Shown here: piece after piece, positions 37,922-51,600 of the stretch | Layout of the letters: each line of letters begins with the position of its first letter | Numbering within the stretch: position 1 is the stretch's first letter | From: Hydractinia symbiolongicarpus | Lineage: Eukaryota > Cnidaria > Hydrozoa > Anthoathecata > Hydractiniidae | Reading direction: 5' to 3' | Length of the DNA: 64,000 nt | Assembly (NCBI RefSeq): GCF_029227915.1 | Contig: NC_079876.1 | Location: forward strand, 4,776,001 to 4,840,000 | Notes under the pieces: model-generated | Databases searched by the model: none | What the model saw: only the letters and a program-made list of their open reading frames with translations | What the model was told of the DNA's origin: nothing | Position numbers and translations under genes: made by a program

Positions 37922-40517
37922 TCAATTAAATCCCACAGTCAAAAAAGCCATACAACCTAGTAATATCAGAAAAATATCGCTAAATACATGTTGGTACGAA
38001 TATGTGACCCAACCGTTGTAACTCAAACGGATTGACACCGTTAGAAAGTCAATGAAGTGTAGTTTTTGAAACTGTCGCTATTTCTTCAGCGCTCGATAAC
38101 GGATAGGACTTGTCCCACAGTAAGAAACGACTTATTTATCTAAATTTTTAAATAAAGCGCTACCACAACGCCCAGTGTAATCGCTGATTTCCGGCAATCA
38201 CGTCAAATTAAGAAGAATGTTTTCTCTTGGATTCCATATGTGTCATTTATCACATTGATCAGGTCACGGTCCAAAGGTAGTTCAATTAAGTCCCACAGTC
38301 AATCGTTTCACTGTTAAAAGCGATGCAACCTAGTGATATCAGATAAATATCGCTAAATACATGTTGGTACGAAGATGTGACCTAACCGTTGAAACTCAAA
38401 CGGACTGACACCGTTAAAAAGTCAATGAAATGTAGTTTTTGAAACTGTAGCTACTTCTTCAGCGCGCGATAACGGCTAGGATTGGTCCCACAGTAAAAAA
38501 CGACTTATTTATCTAAATTTTCAAATAAAGCGCTACCACAACGCCCAGTGTAATCGCTGATTTCCGGCAATCACGTCAAATTAAGAAGAATGTTTTTTCT
38601 TGGATTCCATATGTGTCATTTATCACATTGATCAGGTCACGGTCCAAAGGTAGTTCAATTAAGTCCCACAGTTAATCGTTTCACTGTTAAAAGCGATGCA
38701 ACCTAGTGATATCAGATAAATATCGTAAATACATGTTGGTACGAAGATGTGACCTAACCGTTGAAACTCAAACGGACTGACACCGTTAAAAAGTCAATGA
38801 AATGTAGTTTTTGAAACTGTAGCTACTTCTTCAGCGCGCGATAACGGCTAGGATTGGTCCCACAGTGAAGAACGACTTATTTATCTAACTTTTTAAATGA
38901 AGCGCTACCACAGCGCCCAGTGTAATCGCTGAGTTCCGGCAATCACGTCAAATTAAGAAGAATGTTATTTCTTGGAGTCCAATTGTCTCACTTATAACAT
39001 TTATAAGGTCACAGTCCAAAATCAGTTCAATTATGTGCCACAGTCAATCGTTTCACTGTTAAAAGCCATACAACCTAGTAATATCAGAAAAATATCGCTA
39101 AATACATGTTGGTACGAATATGTGACCCAACCGTTGTAACTCAAACGGATTGACACCGTTAGAAAGTCAATGAAGTGTAGTTTTTGAAACTGTCGCTATT
39201 TCTTCAGCGCTCGATAACGGATAGGACTTGTCCCACAGTAAGAAACGACTTATTTATCTAAATTTTTAAATAAAGCGCTACCACAACGCCCAGTGTAATC
39301 GCTGATTTCCGGCAATCACGTCAAATTAAGAAGAATGTTTTCTCTTGGATTCCATATGTGTCATTTATCACATTGATCAGGTCACGGTCCAAAGGTAGTT
39401 CAATTAAGTCCCACAGTCAATCGTTTCACTGGTAAAAGCGATGCAACGTAGTAATATCAAAAAAATATCGCTAAATATATGTTGGTACGAATATGTGACA
39501 CAACCGTTGTAACTCAAACGGACTGACGCCGTTAGAAAGTCATTGAAATGTAGTTCTTGAAACTGTCGCTATTTCTTCAGCGCGCGATGACGGCTAGGAT
39601 TGGTTCCATAATATAAAAACGACTTTTATTACCTTAATTTTTAAATGAAGCGCTACCACAGCGCCCAGTGTAATCGCTGAGTTCGGCAATCACGTCAAAT
39701 TAAGAAGAATGTTATTTCTTGGAGTCCAATTGTCTCATTTATCACATTTATCAGGTCACAAACCAAAGTTAGTTCAATTAAGTCCCACAGTCAATCGTTT
39801 CACTGTTAAAAGCGATGCAACCAAGTAATATCAGATAAATATTGCTAAATACATGTTGGTACGAATATGTGACTCAACCGTTGAAACTCACTCGGACTGG
39901 CACCGTTAGAAAGTCAATGAAATGTAGTTTTTGAAACTGTCGCTATTTCTTCATTGCACGATAACGCCTAGGATTGCTCCCAGAGTTAAAAATGACTTAT
40001 TAATCTAAATTTTTAAATGAAGCGCTACCACAACGCCCAGTGTAATCGCTGAGTTCCGGCAATCATGTCAAATTAAGAAGAATGTTATTTCTTGGAGTCC
40101 AATTGCCTCATTTATCACATTTATCAGGTAACAGTCCAAAGTTAGTTCAATTAAGTCCCACAGTCAATCGTTTCACTGTTAAAAGCGATGCAACCTAGTA
40201 ATATCAGATAAATATCGCTAAATACATGTTTGTACGAATATGTGACCTAACCGTTGAAACTATAACGGACTGGCACCGTTAGAAAGTCAATGAAATGTAG
40301 TTTTTGAAACTGTCGCTATTTCTCCAGCGCGCGATAACGGCTAGGATTGGTCCCACAGTGAAACATGACTTTTTATCTTAATTTTTAATTGAAGCGCTAC
40401 CACAACGCCCAGTGTAATCGCTGAGTTCCGGCAATCATGTCAAATTAAGAAGAATGTTATTTCTTGGAGTCCAATTGTCTCACTTTCACATTTATAAGGT
40501 CACAGTCCATAATCAGT
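37922..40517. repeat. Higher-order repeat B, canonical 7-monomer copy (2,596 bp)
   Basis: Monomer order by diagnostic variants: m1 (13-bp deletion, box CAGCGCTCGATAACGG); m2 (GTGATATCAG, GAAGATGTGACC, GTAGCTACTTC); m3 (CACAGTTAATCG, ATATCGTAAATAC, one base short); m4 (TTATGTGCCACAG, AAGCCATAC); m5 (ACTGGTAAAAGC, CAACGTAG, GGTTCCATAATATAAAAAC); m6 (CAACCAAGTAA, CTCACTCGGACTGG, box CATTGCACGATAACGCC); m7 (ATGTTTGTACG, CTCCAGCGCGCG, GTGAAACATGAC). The next copy follows directly. Confidence 0.88.
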
Positions 40518-43113
40518 TCAATTAAATCCCACAGTCAAAAAAGCCATACAACCTAGTAATATCAGAAAAATATCGCTAAATACATGTTGGTACGAATATG
40601 TGACCCAACCGTTGTAACTCAAACGGATTGACACCGTTAGAAAGTCAATGAAGTGTAGTTTTTGAAACTGTCGCTATTTCTTCAGCGCTCGATAACGGAT
40701 AGGACTTGTCCCACAGTAAGAAACGACTTATTTATCTAAATTTTTAAATAAAGCGCTACCACAACGCCCAGTGTAATCGCTGATTTCCGGCAATCACGTC
40801 AAATTAAGAAGAATGTTTTCTCTTGGATTCCATATGTGTCATTTATCACATTGATCAGGTCACGGTCCAAAGGTAGTTCAATTAAGTCCCACAGTCAATC
40901 GTTTCACTGTTAAAAGCGATGCAACCTAGTGATATCAGATAAATATCGCTAAATACATGTTGGTACGAAGATGTGACCTAACCGTTGAAACTCAAACGGA
41001 CTGACACCGTTAAAAAGTCAATGAAATGTAGTTTTTGAAACTGTAGCTACTTCTTCAGCGCGCGATAACGGCTAGGATTGGTCCCACAGTAAAAAACGAC
41101 TTATTTATCTAAATTTTCAAATAAAGCGCTACCACAACGCCCAGTGTAATCGCTGATTTCCGGCAATCACGTCAAATTAAGAAGAATGTTTTTTCTTGGA
41201 TTCCATATGTGTCATTTATCACATTGATCAGGTCACGGTCCAAAGGTAGTTCAATTAAGTCCCACAGTTAATCGTTTCACTGTTAAAAGCGATGCAACCT
41301 AGTGATATCAGATAAATATCGTAAATACATGTTGGTACGAAGATGTGACCTAACCGTTGAAACTCAAACGGACTGACACCGTTAAAAAGTCAATGAAATG
41401 TAGTTTTTGAAACTGTAGCTACTTCTTCAGCGCGCGATAACGGCTAGGATTGGTCCCACAGTGAAGAACGACTTATTTATCTAACTTTTTAAATGAAGCG
41501 CTACCACAGCGCCCAGTGTAATCGCTGAGTTCCGGCAATCACGTCAAATTAAGAAGAATGTTATTTCTTGGAGTCCAATTGTCTCACTTATAACATTTAT
41601 AAGGTCACAGTCCAAAATCAGTTCAATTATGTGCCACAGTCAATCGTTTCACTGTTAAAAGCCATACAGCCTAGTAATATCAGAAAAATATCGCTAAATA
41701 CATGTTGGTACGAATATGTGACCCAACCGTTGTAACTCAAACGTATTGACACCGTTAGAAAGTCAATGAAGTGTAGTTTTTGAAACTGTCGCTATTTCTT
41801 CAGCGCTCGATAACGGATAGGACTTGTCCCACAGTAAGAAACGACTTATTTATCTAAATTTTTAAATAAAGCGCTACCACAACGCCCAGTGTAATCGCTG
41901 ATTTCCGGCAATCACGTCAAATTAAGAAGAATGTTTTCTCTTGGATTCCATATGTGTCATTTATCACATTGATCAGGTCACGGTCCAAAGGTAGTTCAAT
42001 TAAGTCCCACAGTCAATCGTTTCACTGGTAAAAGCGATGCAACGTAGTAATATCAAAAAAATATCGCTAAATATATGTTGGTACGAATATGTGACACAAC
42101 CGTTGTAACTCAAACGGACTGACGCCGTTAGAAAGTCATTGAAATGTAGTTCTTGAAACTGTCGCTATTTCTTCAGCGCGCGATGACGGCTAGGATTGGT
42201 TCCATAATATAAAAACGACTTTTATTACCTTAATTTTTAAATGAAGCGCTACCACAGCGCCCAGTGTAATCGCTGAGTTCGGCAATCACGTCAAATTAAG
42301 AAGAATGTTATTTCTTGGAGTCCAATTGTCTCATTTATCACATTTATCAGGTCACAAACCAAAGTTAGTTCAATTAAGTCCCACAGTCAATCGTTTCACT
42401 GTTAAAAGCGATGCAACCAAGTAATATCAGATAAATATTGCTAAATACATGTTGGTACGAATATGTGACTCAACCGTTGAAACTCACTCGGACTGGCACC
42501 GTTAGAAAGTCAATGAAATGTAGTTTTTGAAACTGTCGCTATTTCTTCATTGCACGATAACGCCTAGGATTGCTCCCAGAGTTAAAAATGACTTATTAAT
42601 CTAAATTTTTAAATGAAGCGCTACCACAACGCCCAGTGTAATCGCTGAGTTCCGGCAATCATGTCAAATTAAGAAGAATGTTATTTCTTGGAGTCCAATT
42701 GCCTCATTTATCACATTTATCAGGTAACAGTCCAAAGTTAGTTCAATTAAGTCCCACAGTCAATCGTTTCACTGTTAAAAGCGATGCAACCTAGTAATAT
42801 CAGATAAATATCGCTAAATACATGTTTGTACGAATATGTGACCTAACCGTTGAAACTATAACGGACTGGCACCGTTAGAAAGTCAATGAAATGTAGTTTT
42901 TGAAACTGTCGCTATTTCTCCAGCGCGCGATAACGGCTAGGATTGGTCCCACAGTGAAACATGACTTTTTATCTTAATTTTTAATTGAAGCGCTACCACA
43001 ACGCCCAGTGTAATCGCTGAGTTCCGGCAATCATGTCAAATTAAGAAGAATGTTATTTCTTGGAGTCCAATTGTCTCACTTTCACATTTATAAGGTCACA
43101 GTCCATAATCAGT
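40518..43113. repeat. Higher-order repeat B, canonical 7-monomer copy (2,596 bp)
   Basis: Same monomer order as the copy to its left and almost identical. Differences I noticed are a G at 41669 (CATACAGCC instead of CATACAACC) and a T at 41744 (AACGTATTG instead of AACGGATTG). So few differences over 2.6 kb point to very recent amplification or strong ongoing homogenisation. Confidence 0.88.
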
Positions 43114-44963
43114 TCAATTAAATCCCACAGTCAAAAAAGCCATACAACCTAGTAATATCAGAAAAATATCGCTAAATACATGTTGGTACGAATATGTGAC
43201 CCAACCGTTGTAACTCAAACGGATTGACACCGTTAGAAAGTCAATGAAGTGTAGTTTTTGAAACTGTCGCTATTTCTTCAGCGCTCGATAACGGATAGGA
43301 CTTGTCCCACAGTAAGAAACGACTTATTTATCTAAATTTTCAAATAAAGCGCTACCACAACGCCCAGTGTAATCGCTGATTTCCGGCAATCACGTCAAAT
43401 TAAGAAGAATGTTTTTTCTTGGATTCCATATGTGTCATTTATCACATTGATCAGGTCACGGTCCAAAGGTAGTTCAATTAAGTCCCACAGTTAATCGTTT
43501 CACTGTTAAAAGCGATGCAACCTAGTGATATCAGATAAATATCGTAAATACATGTTGGTACGAAGATGTGACCTAACCGTTGAAACTCAAACGGACTGAC
43601 ACCGTTAAAAAGTCAATGAAATGTAGTTTTTGAAACTGTAGCTACTTCTTCAGCGCGCGATAACGGCTAGGATTGGTCCCACAGTAAAGAACGACTTATT
43701 TATCTAACTTTTTAAATGAAGCGCTACCACAGCGCCCAGTGTAATCGCTGAGTTCCGGCAATCACGTCAAATTAAGAAGAATGTTATTTCTTGGAGTCCA
43801 ATTGTCTCACTTATAACATTTATAAGGTCACAGTCCAAAATCAGTTCAATTATGTGCCACAGTCAATCGTTTCACTGTTAAAAGCCATACAACCTAGTAA
43901 TATCAGAAAAATATCGCTAAATACATGTTAGTACGAATATGTGACCCAACCGTTGTAACTCAAACGGATTAACACCGTTAGAAAGTCAATGAAATGTAGT
44001 TTTTGAAACTGTCGCTATTTCTTCAGCGCGCGATAACGGCTAGGATTGGTTCCATAATATAAAAACGACTTTTTTATCTTAATTTTTAAATGAAGCGCTA
44101 CCACAGCGCCCAGTGTAATCGCTGAGTTCCGGCAATCATGTCAAATTAAGAAGAATGTTATTTCTTGGAGTCCAATTGTCTCATTTATCACATTTATCAG
44201 GTCACAGTCCAAAGTTAGTTCAATTAAGTTCCACAGTCAATCGTTTCATTGTTAAAAGCGATGCAACCTAGTAATCACAGAAAAATATCGCTAAACACAT
44301 GTTGATACAAATATGTGAGCCAACCGTTGAAACTCACTCGGACTGGCACCGTTAGAAAGTCAATGAAATGTAGTTTTTGAAACTGTCGCTATTTCTTCAT
44401 TGCGCGATAACGGCTAGGATTGCTCCCAGAGTTAAAAATGACTTATTAATCTAAATTTTTAAATGAAGCGCTACCACAGCGCCCAGTGTAATCGCTGAGT
44501 TCCGGCAATCATGTCAAATTAAGAAGAATGTTATTTCTTGGAGTCCAATTTCCTCATTTATCACATTTATCAGGTAACAGTCCAAAGTTAGTTCAATTAA
44601 GTCCCTCAGTCAATCGTTTCACTGTTAAAAGCGATGCAACCTAGTAATATCAGATAAATATCGCTAAATACATGTTTGTACGAATATGTGACCTAACCGT
44701 TGAAACTATAACGGACTGGCACCGTTAGAAAGTCAATGAAATGTAGTTTTTGAAACTGTCGCTATTTCGCCAGCGCGCGATAACGGCTAGGATTGGTCCC
44801 ACAGTGAAACATGACTTTTTATCTTAATTTTTAATTGAAGCGCTACTACAGCGCTCAGTGTAATCGCTGAGTTTCAGCGATCATTTCATATTAAGAAGAA
44901 AGTTATTTCTTGGAGTCCAATTGTCTCACTTTCACATTTATAAGGTCACAGTCCATAATCAGT
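43114..44963. repeat. Higher-order repeat C, 5-monomer form with m1/m2 hybrid
   Basis: The interval between 13-bp-deletion markers falls from 2,596 to 1,850 bp. The first monomer starts as m1 (box CAGCGCTCGATAACGG, AGTAAGAAACG near 43312) and then carries the m2-type tail TTTTCAAATAAAGCG near 43337, so one monomer is lost by fusion. Then come m3, a hybrid m4/m5 monomer (TTATGTGCCACAG front, GGTTCCATAATATAAAAAC rear), a monomer I call B (CTAGTAATCACAG, CACATGTTGATAC, CTCACTCGGACTGG, CATTGCGCGATAAC), and m7. The m5 marker CAACGTAG never appears again to the right. Confidence 0.75.
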
Positions 44964-47186
44964 TCAATTAAATCCCACAGTCAAAAAAGCCATACAACCT
45001 AGTAATATCAGAAAAATATCGCTAAATACATGTTGGTACGAATATGTGACCCAACCGTTGTAACTCAAACGGATTGACACCGTTAGAAAGTCAATGAAGT
45101 GTAGTTTTTGAAACTGTCGCTATTTCTTCAGCGCTCGATAACGGATAGGACTTGTCCCACAGTAAGAAACGACTTATTTATCTAAATTTTTAAATAAAGC
45201 GCTACCACAACGCCCAGTGTAATCGCTGATTTCCGGCAATCATGTCAAATTAAGAAGAATGTTATTTCTTGGAGTCCAATTGTCTCATTTATCACATTAA
45301 TCAGGTCACAGTCCAAAGTTAGTTCAATTAAGTTCCACAGTCAATCGTTTCATTGTTAAAAGCGATGCCACCTAGTAATCACAGAAAAATATCGCTAAAC
45401 ACATGTTGATACGAATATGTGAGCCAACCGTTGAAACTCACTCGGACTGGCACCGTTAGAAAGTCAATGAAATGTAGTTTTTGAAACTGTCGCTATTTCT
45501 TCATTGCGCGATAACGGCTAGGATTGCTCCCAGAGTTAAAAATGACTTATTAATCTAAATTTTCAAATAAAGCGCTACCACAACGCCCAGTGTAATCGCT
45601 GATTTCCGGCAACCACGTCAAATTAAGAAGAATGTTTTTTCTTGGATTCCATATGTGTCATTTATCACATTGATCAGGTCACGGTCCAAAGGTACTTCAA
45701 TTAAGTCCCACAGTTAATCGTTTCACTGTTAAAAGCGATGCAACCTAGTGATATCAGATAAATATCGTAAATACATGTTGGTACGAAGATGTGACCTAAC
45801 CGTTGAAACTCAAACGGACTGACACCGTTAAAAAGTCAATGAAATGTAGTTTTTGAAACTGTAGCTACTTCTTCAGCGCGCGATAACGGCTAGGATTGGT
45901 CCCACAGTAAAGAACGACTTATTTATCTAACTTTTTAAATGAAGCGCTACCACAGCGCCCAGTGTAATCGCTGAGTTCCGGCAATCACGTCAAATTAAGA
46001 AGAATGTTATTTCTTGGAGTCCAATTGTCTCACTTATAACATTTATAAGGTCACAGTCCAAAATCAGTTCAATTATGTGCCACAGTCAATCGTTTCACAG
46101 TTAAAAGCCATACAACCTAGTAATATCAGAAAAATATCGCTAAATACATGTTAGTACGAATATGTGACCCAACCGTTGTAACTCAAACGGATTAACACCG
46201 TTAGAAAGTCAATGAAATGTAGTTTTTGAAACTGTCGCTATTTCTTCAGCGCGCGATAACGGCTAGGATTGGTTCCATAATATAAAAACGACTTTTTTAT
46301 CTTAATTTTTAAATGAAGCGCTACCACAGCGCCCAGTGTAATCGCTGAGTTCCGGCAATCATGTCAAATTAAGAAGAATGTTATTTCTTGGAGTCCAATT
46401 GTCTCATTCATCACATTTATCAGGTCACAGTCCAAAGTTAGTTCAATTAAGTTCCACAGTCAATCGTTTCATTGTTAAAAGCGATGCAACCTAGTAATCA
46501 CAGAAAAATATCGCTAAACACATGTTGATACAAATATGTGAGCCAACCGTTGAAACTCACTCGGACTGGCACCGTTAGAAAGTCAATGAAATGTAGTTTT
46601 TGAAACTGTCGCTATTTCTTCATTGCGCGATAACGGCTAGGATTGCTCCCAGAGTTAAAAATGACTTATTAATCTAAATTTCTAAATGAAGCGCTACCAC
46701 AGCGCCCAGTGTAATCGCTGAGTTCCGGCAATCATGTCAAATTAAGAAGAATGTTATTTCTTGGAGTCCAATTTCCTCATTTATCACATTTATCAGGTAA
46801 CAGTCCAAAGTTAGTTCAATTAAGTCCCTCAGTCAATCGTTTCACTGTTAAAAGCAATGCAACCTAGTAATATCAGATAAATATCGCTAAATACATGTCT
46901 GTACGAATATGTGACCTAACCGTTGAAACTATAACGGACTGGCACCGTTAGAAAGTCAATGAAATGTAGTTTTTGAAACTGTCGCTATTTCTCCAGCGCG
47001 CGATAACGGCTAGGATTGGTCCCACAGTGAAACATGACTTTTTATCTTAATTTTTAATTGAAGCGCTACTACAGCGATCAGTGTAATCGCTGAGTTTCAG
47101 CGATCATTTCATATTAAGAAGAAAGTTATTTCTTGGAGTCCAATTGTCTCACTTTCACATTTATAAGGTCACAGTCCATAATCAGT
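44964..47186. repeat. Higher-order repeat C, scrambled 6-monomer form (2,223 bp)
   Basis: Order: m1 with a switched tail, B, m3, m4/m5 hybrid, B, m7. The m1 monomer changes to a TTATTTCTTGGAGTCC tail near 45260, where other m1 copies have TTTTCTCTTGGATTCC. The first B monomer changes to the m2-type TTTTCAAATAAAGCG tail near 45560. B has thus taken the place of m2. CACATGTTGATAC occurs at 45400 and 46519. Confidence 0.7.
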
Positions 47187-48663
47187 TTAATTAAATCCCA
47201 CAGTCAAAAAAGCCATACAACCTAGTAATATCAGAAAAATATCGCTAAATACATGTTGGTACGAATATGTGACCCAACCGTTGTAACTCAAACGGATTGA
47301 CACCGTTAGAAAGTCAATGAAGTGTAGTTTTTGAAACTGTCGCTATTTCTTCAGTGCTCGATAACGGATAGGACTTGTCCCACAGTAAGAAACGACTTAT
47401 TTATCTAAATTCTTAAATAAAGGGCTACCACAACGCCCAGTGTAATCGCTGATTTCCGGCAATCATGTCAAATTAAGAAGAATATTTTCTCTTGGATTCC
47501 ATATGTGTCATTTATCACATTGATCAGGTCACGGTCCAAAGGTAGTTCAATTAATTCCCACAGTCAATCGTTTTACTGTTAAAAGCGATGCAACCTAGTG
47601 ATATCAGATAAATATCGCTAAATACATGTTGGTACGAAGATGTAACCTAACCGTTGAAACTCAAACGGACTGACACCGTTAAAAAGTCAATGAAATGTAG
47701 TTTTTGAAACTGTAGCTACTTCTTCAGCGCGCGATAACGGCTAGGATTGGTCCCACAGTAAAAAACGACTTATTTATCTAAATTTTCAAATAAAGCGCTA
47801 CCACAACGCCCAGTGTAATTGCTGATTTCCGGCAATCACGTCAAATTAAGAAGAATGTTTTTTCTTGGATTCCATATGTGTCATTTATCACATTGATCAG
47901 GTCACGGTCCAGAGGTAGTTCAATTAAGTCCCACAGTTAATCGTTTCACTGTTAAAAGCGATGCAACCTAGTGATATCAGATAAATATCGTAAATACATG
48001 TTGGTACGAAGATGTGACCTAACCGTTGAAACTCAAACGGACTGACACCGTTAAAAAGTCAATGAAATGTAGTTTTTGAAACTGTAGCTACTTCTTCAGC
48101 GCGCGATAACGGCTAGGATTGGTCGCACAGTAAAGAACGACTTATTTATCTAACTTTTTAAATAAAGCGCTACCACAGCGCCCAGTGTAATCGCTGAGTT
48201 CCGGCAATCACGTCAAATTAAGAAGAATGTTATTTCTTGGAGTCCAATTGTCTCACTTATAACATTTATAAGGTCACAGTCCAAAATCAGTTCAATTATG
48301 TGCCACAGTCAATCGTTTCACTGTTAAAAGCCATACAACCTAGTAATATCAGAAAAATATCGCTAAACACATGTTGATACGAATATGTGAGCCAACCGTT
48401 GAAACTCACTCGGACTGGCACCGTTAGAAAGTCAATGAAATGTAGTTTTTGAAACTGTCGCTATTTCTTCATTGCGCGATAACGGCTAGGATTGCTCCCA
48501 GAGTTAAAAATGACTTATTAATCTTAATTTTTCATTGAAGCGCTACTACAGCGCTCAGTGTAATCGCTGAGTTTCAGCGATCATTTCATATTAAGAAGAA
48601 AGTTATTTCTTGGAGTCCAATTGTCTCACTTTCACATTTATAAGGTCACAGTCCATAATCAGT
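47187..48663. repeat. Higher-order repeat C, 4-monomer form ending in a triple hybrid
   Basis: Marker spacing is 1,477 bp, four monomers: m1, m2 (with GATGTAACC), m3 and a final monomer that begins as m4 (TTATGTGCCACAG near 48298), becomes B (CACATGTTGATAC at 48368 to AATGACTTATTAATC near 48510) and ends as an m7-type tail (TTTTTCATTGAAGCGCTACTACAG near 48529). The start of the 4,073-bp duplicated segment coincides with the last switch. Confidence 0.7.
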
Positions 48664-51600
48664 TCAATTAAATCCCACAGTTAAAAAAGCCATACAACCT
48701 AGTAATATCAGAAAAATATCGCTAAATACATGTTAGTACGAATATGTGACCCAACCGTTGTAACTCAAACGGATTAACACCGTTAGAAAGTCAATGAAAT
48801 GTAGTTTTTGAAACTGTCGCTATTTCTTCAGCGCGCGATAACGGCTAGGATTGGTTCCATAATATAAAAACGACTTTTTTATCTTAATTTTTAAATGAAG
48901 CGCTACCACAGCGCCCAGTGTAATCGCTGAGTTCCGGCAATCATGTCAAATTAAGAAGAATGTTATTTCTTGGAGTCCAATTGTCTCATTCATCACATTT
49001 ATCAGGTCACAGTCCAAAGTTAGTTCAATTAAGTTCCACAGTCAATCGTTTCATTGTTAAAAGCGATGCAACCTAGTAATCACAGAAAAATATCGCTAAA
49101 CACATGTTGATACAAATATGTGAGCCAACCGTTGAAACTCACTCGGACTGGCACCGTTAGAAAGTCAATGAAATGTAGTTTTTGAAACTGTCGCTATTTC
49201 TTCATTGCGCGATAACGGCTAGGATTGCTCCCAGAGTTAAAAATGACTTATTAATCTAAATTTCTAAATGAAGCGCTACCACAGCGCCCAGTGTAATCGC
49301 TGAGTTCCGGCAATCATGTCAAATTAAGAAGAATGTTATTTCTTGGAGTCCAATTTCCTCATTTATCACATTTATCAGGTAACAGTCCAAAGTTAGTTCA
49401 ATTAAGTCCCTCAGTCAATCGTTTCACTGTTAAAAGCGATGCAACCTAGTAATATCAGATAAATATCGCTAAATACATGTCTGTACGAATATGTGACCTA
49501 ACCGTTGAAACTATAACGGACTGGCACCGTTAGAAAGTCAATGAAATGTAGTTTTTGAAACTGTCGCTATTTCTCCAGCGCGCGATAACGGCTAGGATTG
49601 GTCCCACAGTGAAACATGACTTTTTATCTTAATTTTTAATTGAAGCGCTACTACAGCGGTCAGTGTAATCGCTGAGTTTCAGCGATCATTTCATATTAAG
49701 AAGAAAGTTATTTCTTGGAGTCCAATTGTCTCACTTTCACATTTATAAGGTCACAGTCCATAATCAGTTCAATTAAATCCCACAGTCAAAAAAGCCATAC
49801 AACCTAGTAATATCAGAAAAATATCGCTAAATACATGTTGGTACGAATATGTGACCCAACCGTTGTAACTCAAACGGATTGACACCGTTAGAAAGTCAAT
49901 GAAGTGTAGTTTTTGAAACTGTCGCTATTTCTTCAGCGCTCGATAACGGATAGGACTTGTCCCACAGTAAGAAACGACTTATTTATCTAAATTCTTAAAT
50001 AAAGCGCTACCACAACGCCCAGTGTAATCGCTGATTTCCGGCAATCACGTCAAATTAAGAAGAATATTTTCTCTTGGATTCCATATGTGTCATTTATCAC
50101 ATTGATTAGGTCACGGTCCAAAGGTAGTTCAATTAATTCCCACAGTCAATCGTTTTACTGTTAAAAGCGATGCAACCTAGTGATATCAGATAAATATCGC
50201 TAAATACATGTTGGTACGAAGATGTAACCTAACCGTTGAAACTCAAACGGACTGACACCGTTAAAAAGTCAATGAAATGTAGTTTTTGAAACTGTAGCTA
50301 CTTCTTCAGCGCGCGATAACGGCTAGGATTGGTCCCACAGTAAAAAACGACTTATTTATCTAAATTTTCAAATAAAGCGCTACCACAACGCCCAGTGTAA
50401 TTGCTGATTTCCGGCAATCACGTCAAATTAAGAAGAATGTTTTTTCTTGGATTCCATATGTGTCATTTATCACATTGATCAGGTCACGGTCCAGAGGTAG
50501 TTCAATTAAGTCCCACAGTTAATCGTTTCACTGTTAAAAGCGATGCAACCTAGTGATATCAGATAAATATCGTAAATACATGTAGGTACGAAGATGTGAC
50601 CTAACCGTTGAAACTCAAACGGACTGACACCGTTAAAAAGTCAATGAAATGTAGTTTTTGAAACTGTAGCTACTTCTTCAGCGCGCGATAACGGCTAGGA
50701 TTGGTCCCACAGTAAAGAACGACTTATTTATCTAACTTTTTAAATAAAGCGCTACCACAGCGCCCAGTGTAATCGCTGAGTTCCGGCAATCACGTCAAAT
50801 TAAGAAGAATGTTATTTCTTGGAGTCCAATTGTCTCACTTATAACATTTATAAGGTCACAGTCCAAAATCAGTTCAATTATGTGCCACAGTCAATCGTTT
50901 CACTGTTAAAAGCCATACAACCTAGTAATATCAGAAAAATATCGCTAAATACATGTTAGTACGAATATGTGACCCAACCGTTGTAACTCAAACGGATTAA
51001 CACCGTTAGAAAGTCAATGAAATGTAGTTTTTGAAACTGTCGCTATTTCTTCAGCGCGCGATAACGGCTAGGATTGGTTCCATAATATAAAAACGACTTT
51101 TTTATCTTAATTTTTAAATGAAGCGCTACCACAGCGCCCAGTGTAATCGCTGAGTTCCGGCAATCATGTCAAATTAAGAAGAATGTTATTTCTTGGAGTC
51201 CAATTGTCTCATTTATCACATTTATCAGGTCACAGTCCAAAGTTAGTTCAATTAAGTTCCACAGTCAATCGTTTCATTGTTAAAAGCGATGCAACCTAGT
51301 AATCACAGAAAAATATCGCTAAACACATGTTGATACGAATATGTGAGCCAACCGTTGAAACTCACTCGGACTGGCACCGTTAGAAAGTCAATGAAATGTA
51401 GTTTTTGAAACTGTCGCTATTTCTTCATTGCGCGATAACGGCTAGGATTGCTCCCAGAGTTAAAAATGACTTATTAATCTAAATTTTTAAATGAAGCGCT
51501 ACCACAGCGCCCAGTGTAATCGCTGAGTTCCGGCAATCATGTCAAATTAAGAAGAATGTTATTTCTTGGAGTCCAATTTCCTCATTTATCACATTTATCA

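Noticed and set aside
37922-43113. Assembly error as the sole source of the near-identical 2,596-bp copies.
   Set aside because: Not excluded, but the copies carry private single-base differences (such as 41669 and 41744), and the markers are shared in order with diverged neighbours, so true tandem copies are more likely. Exact copy number still needs long-read support.
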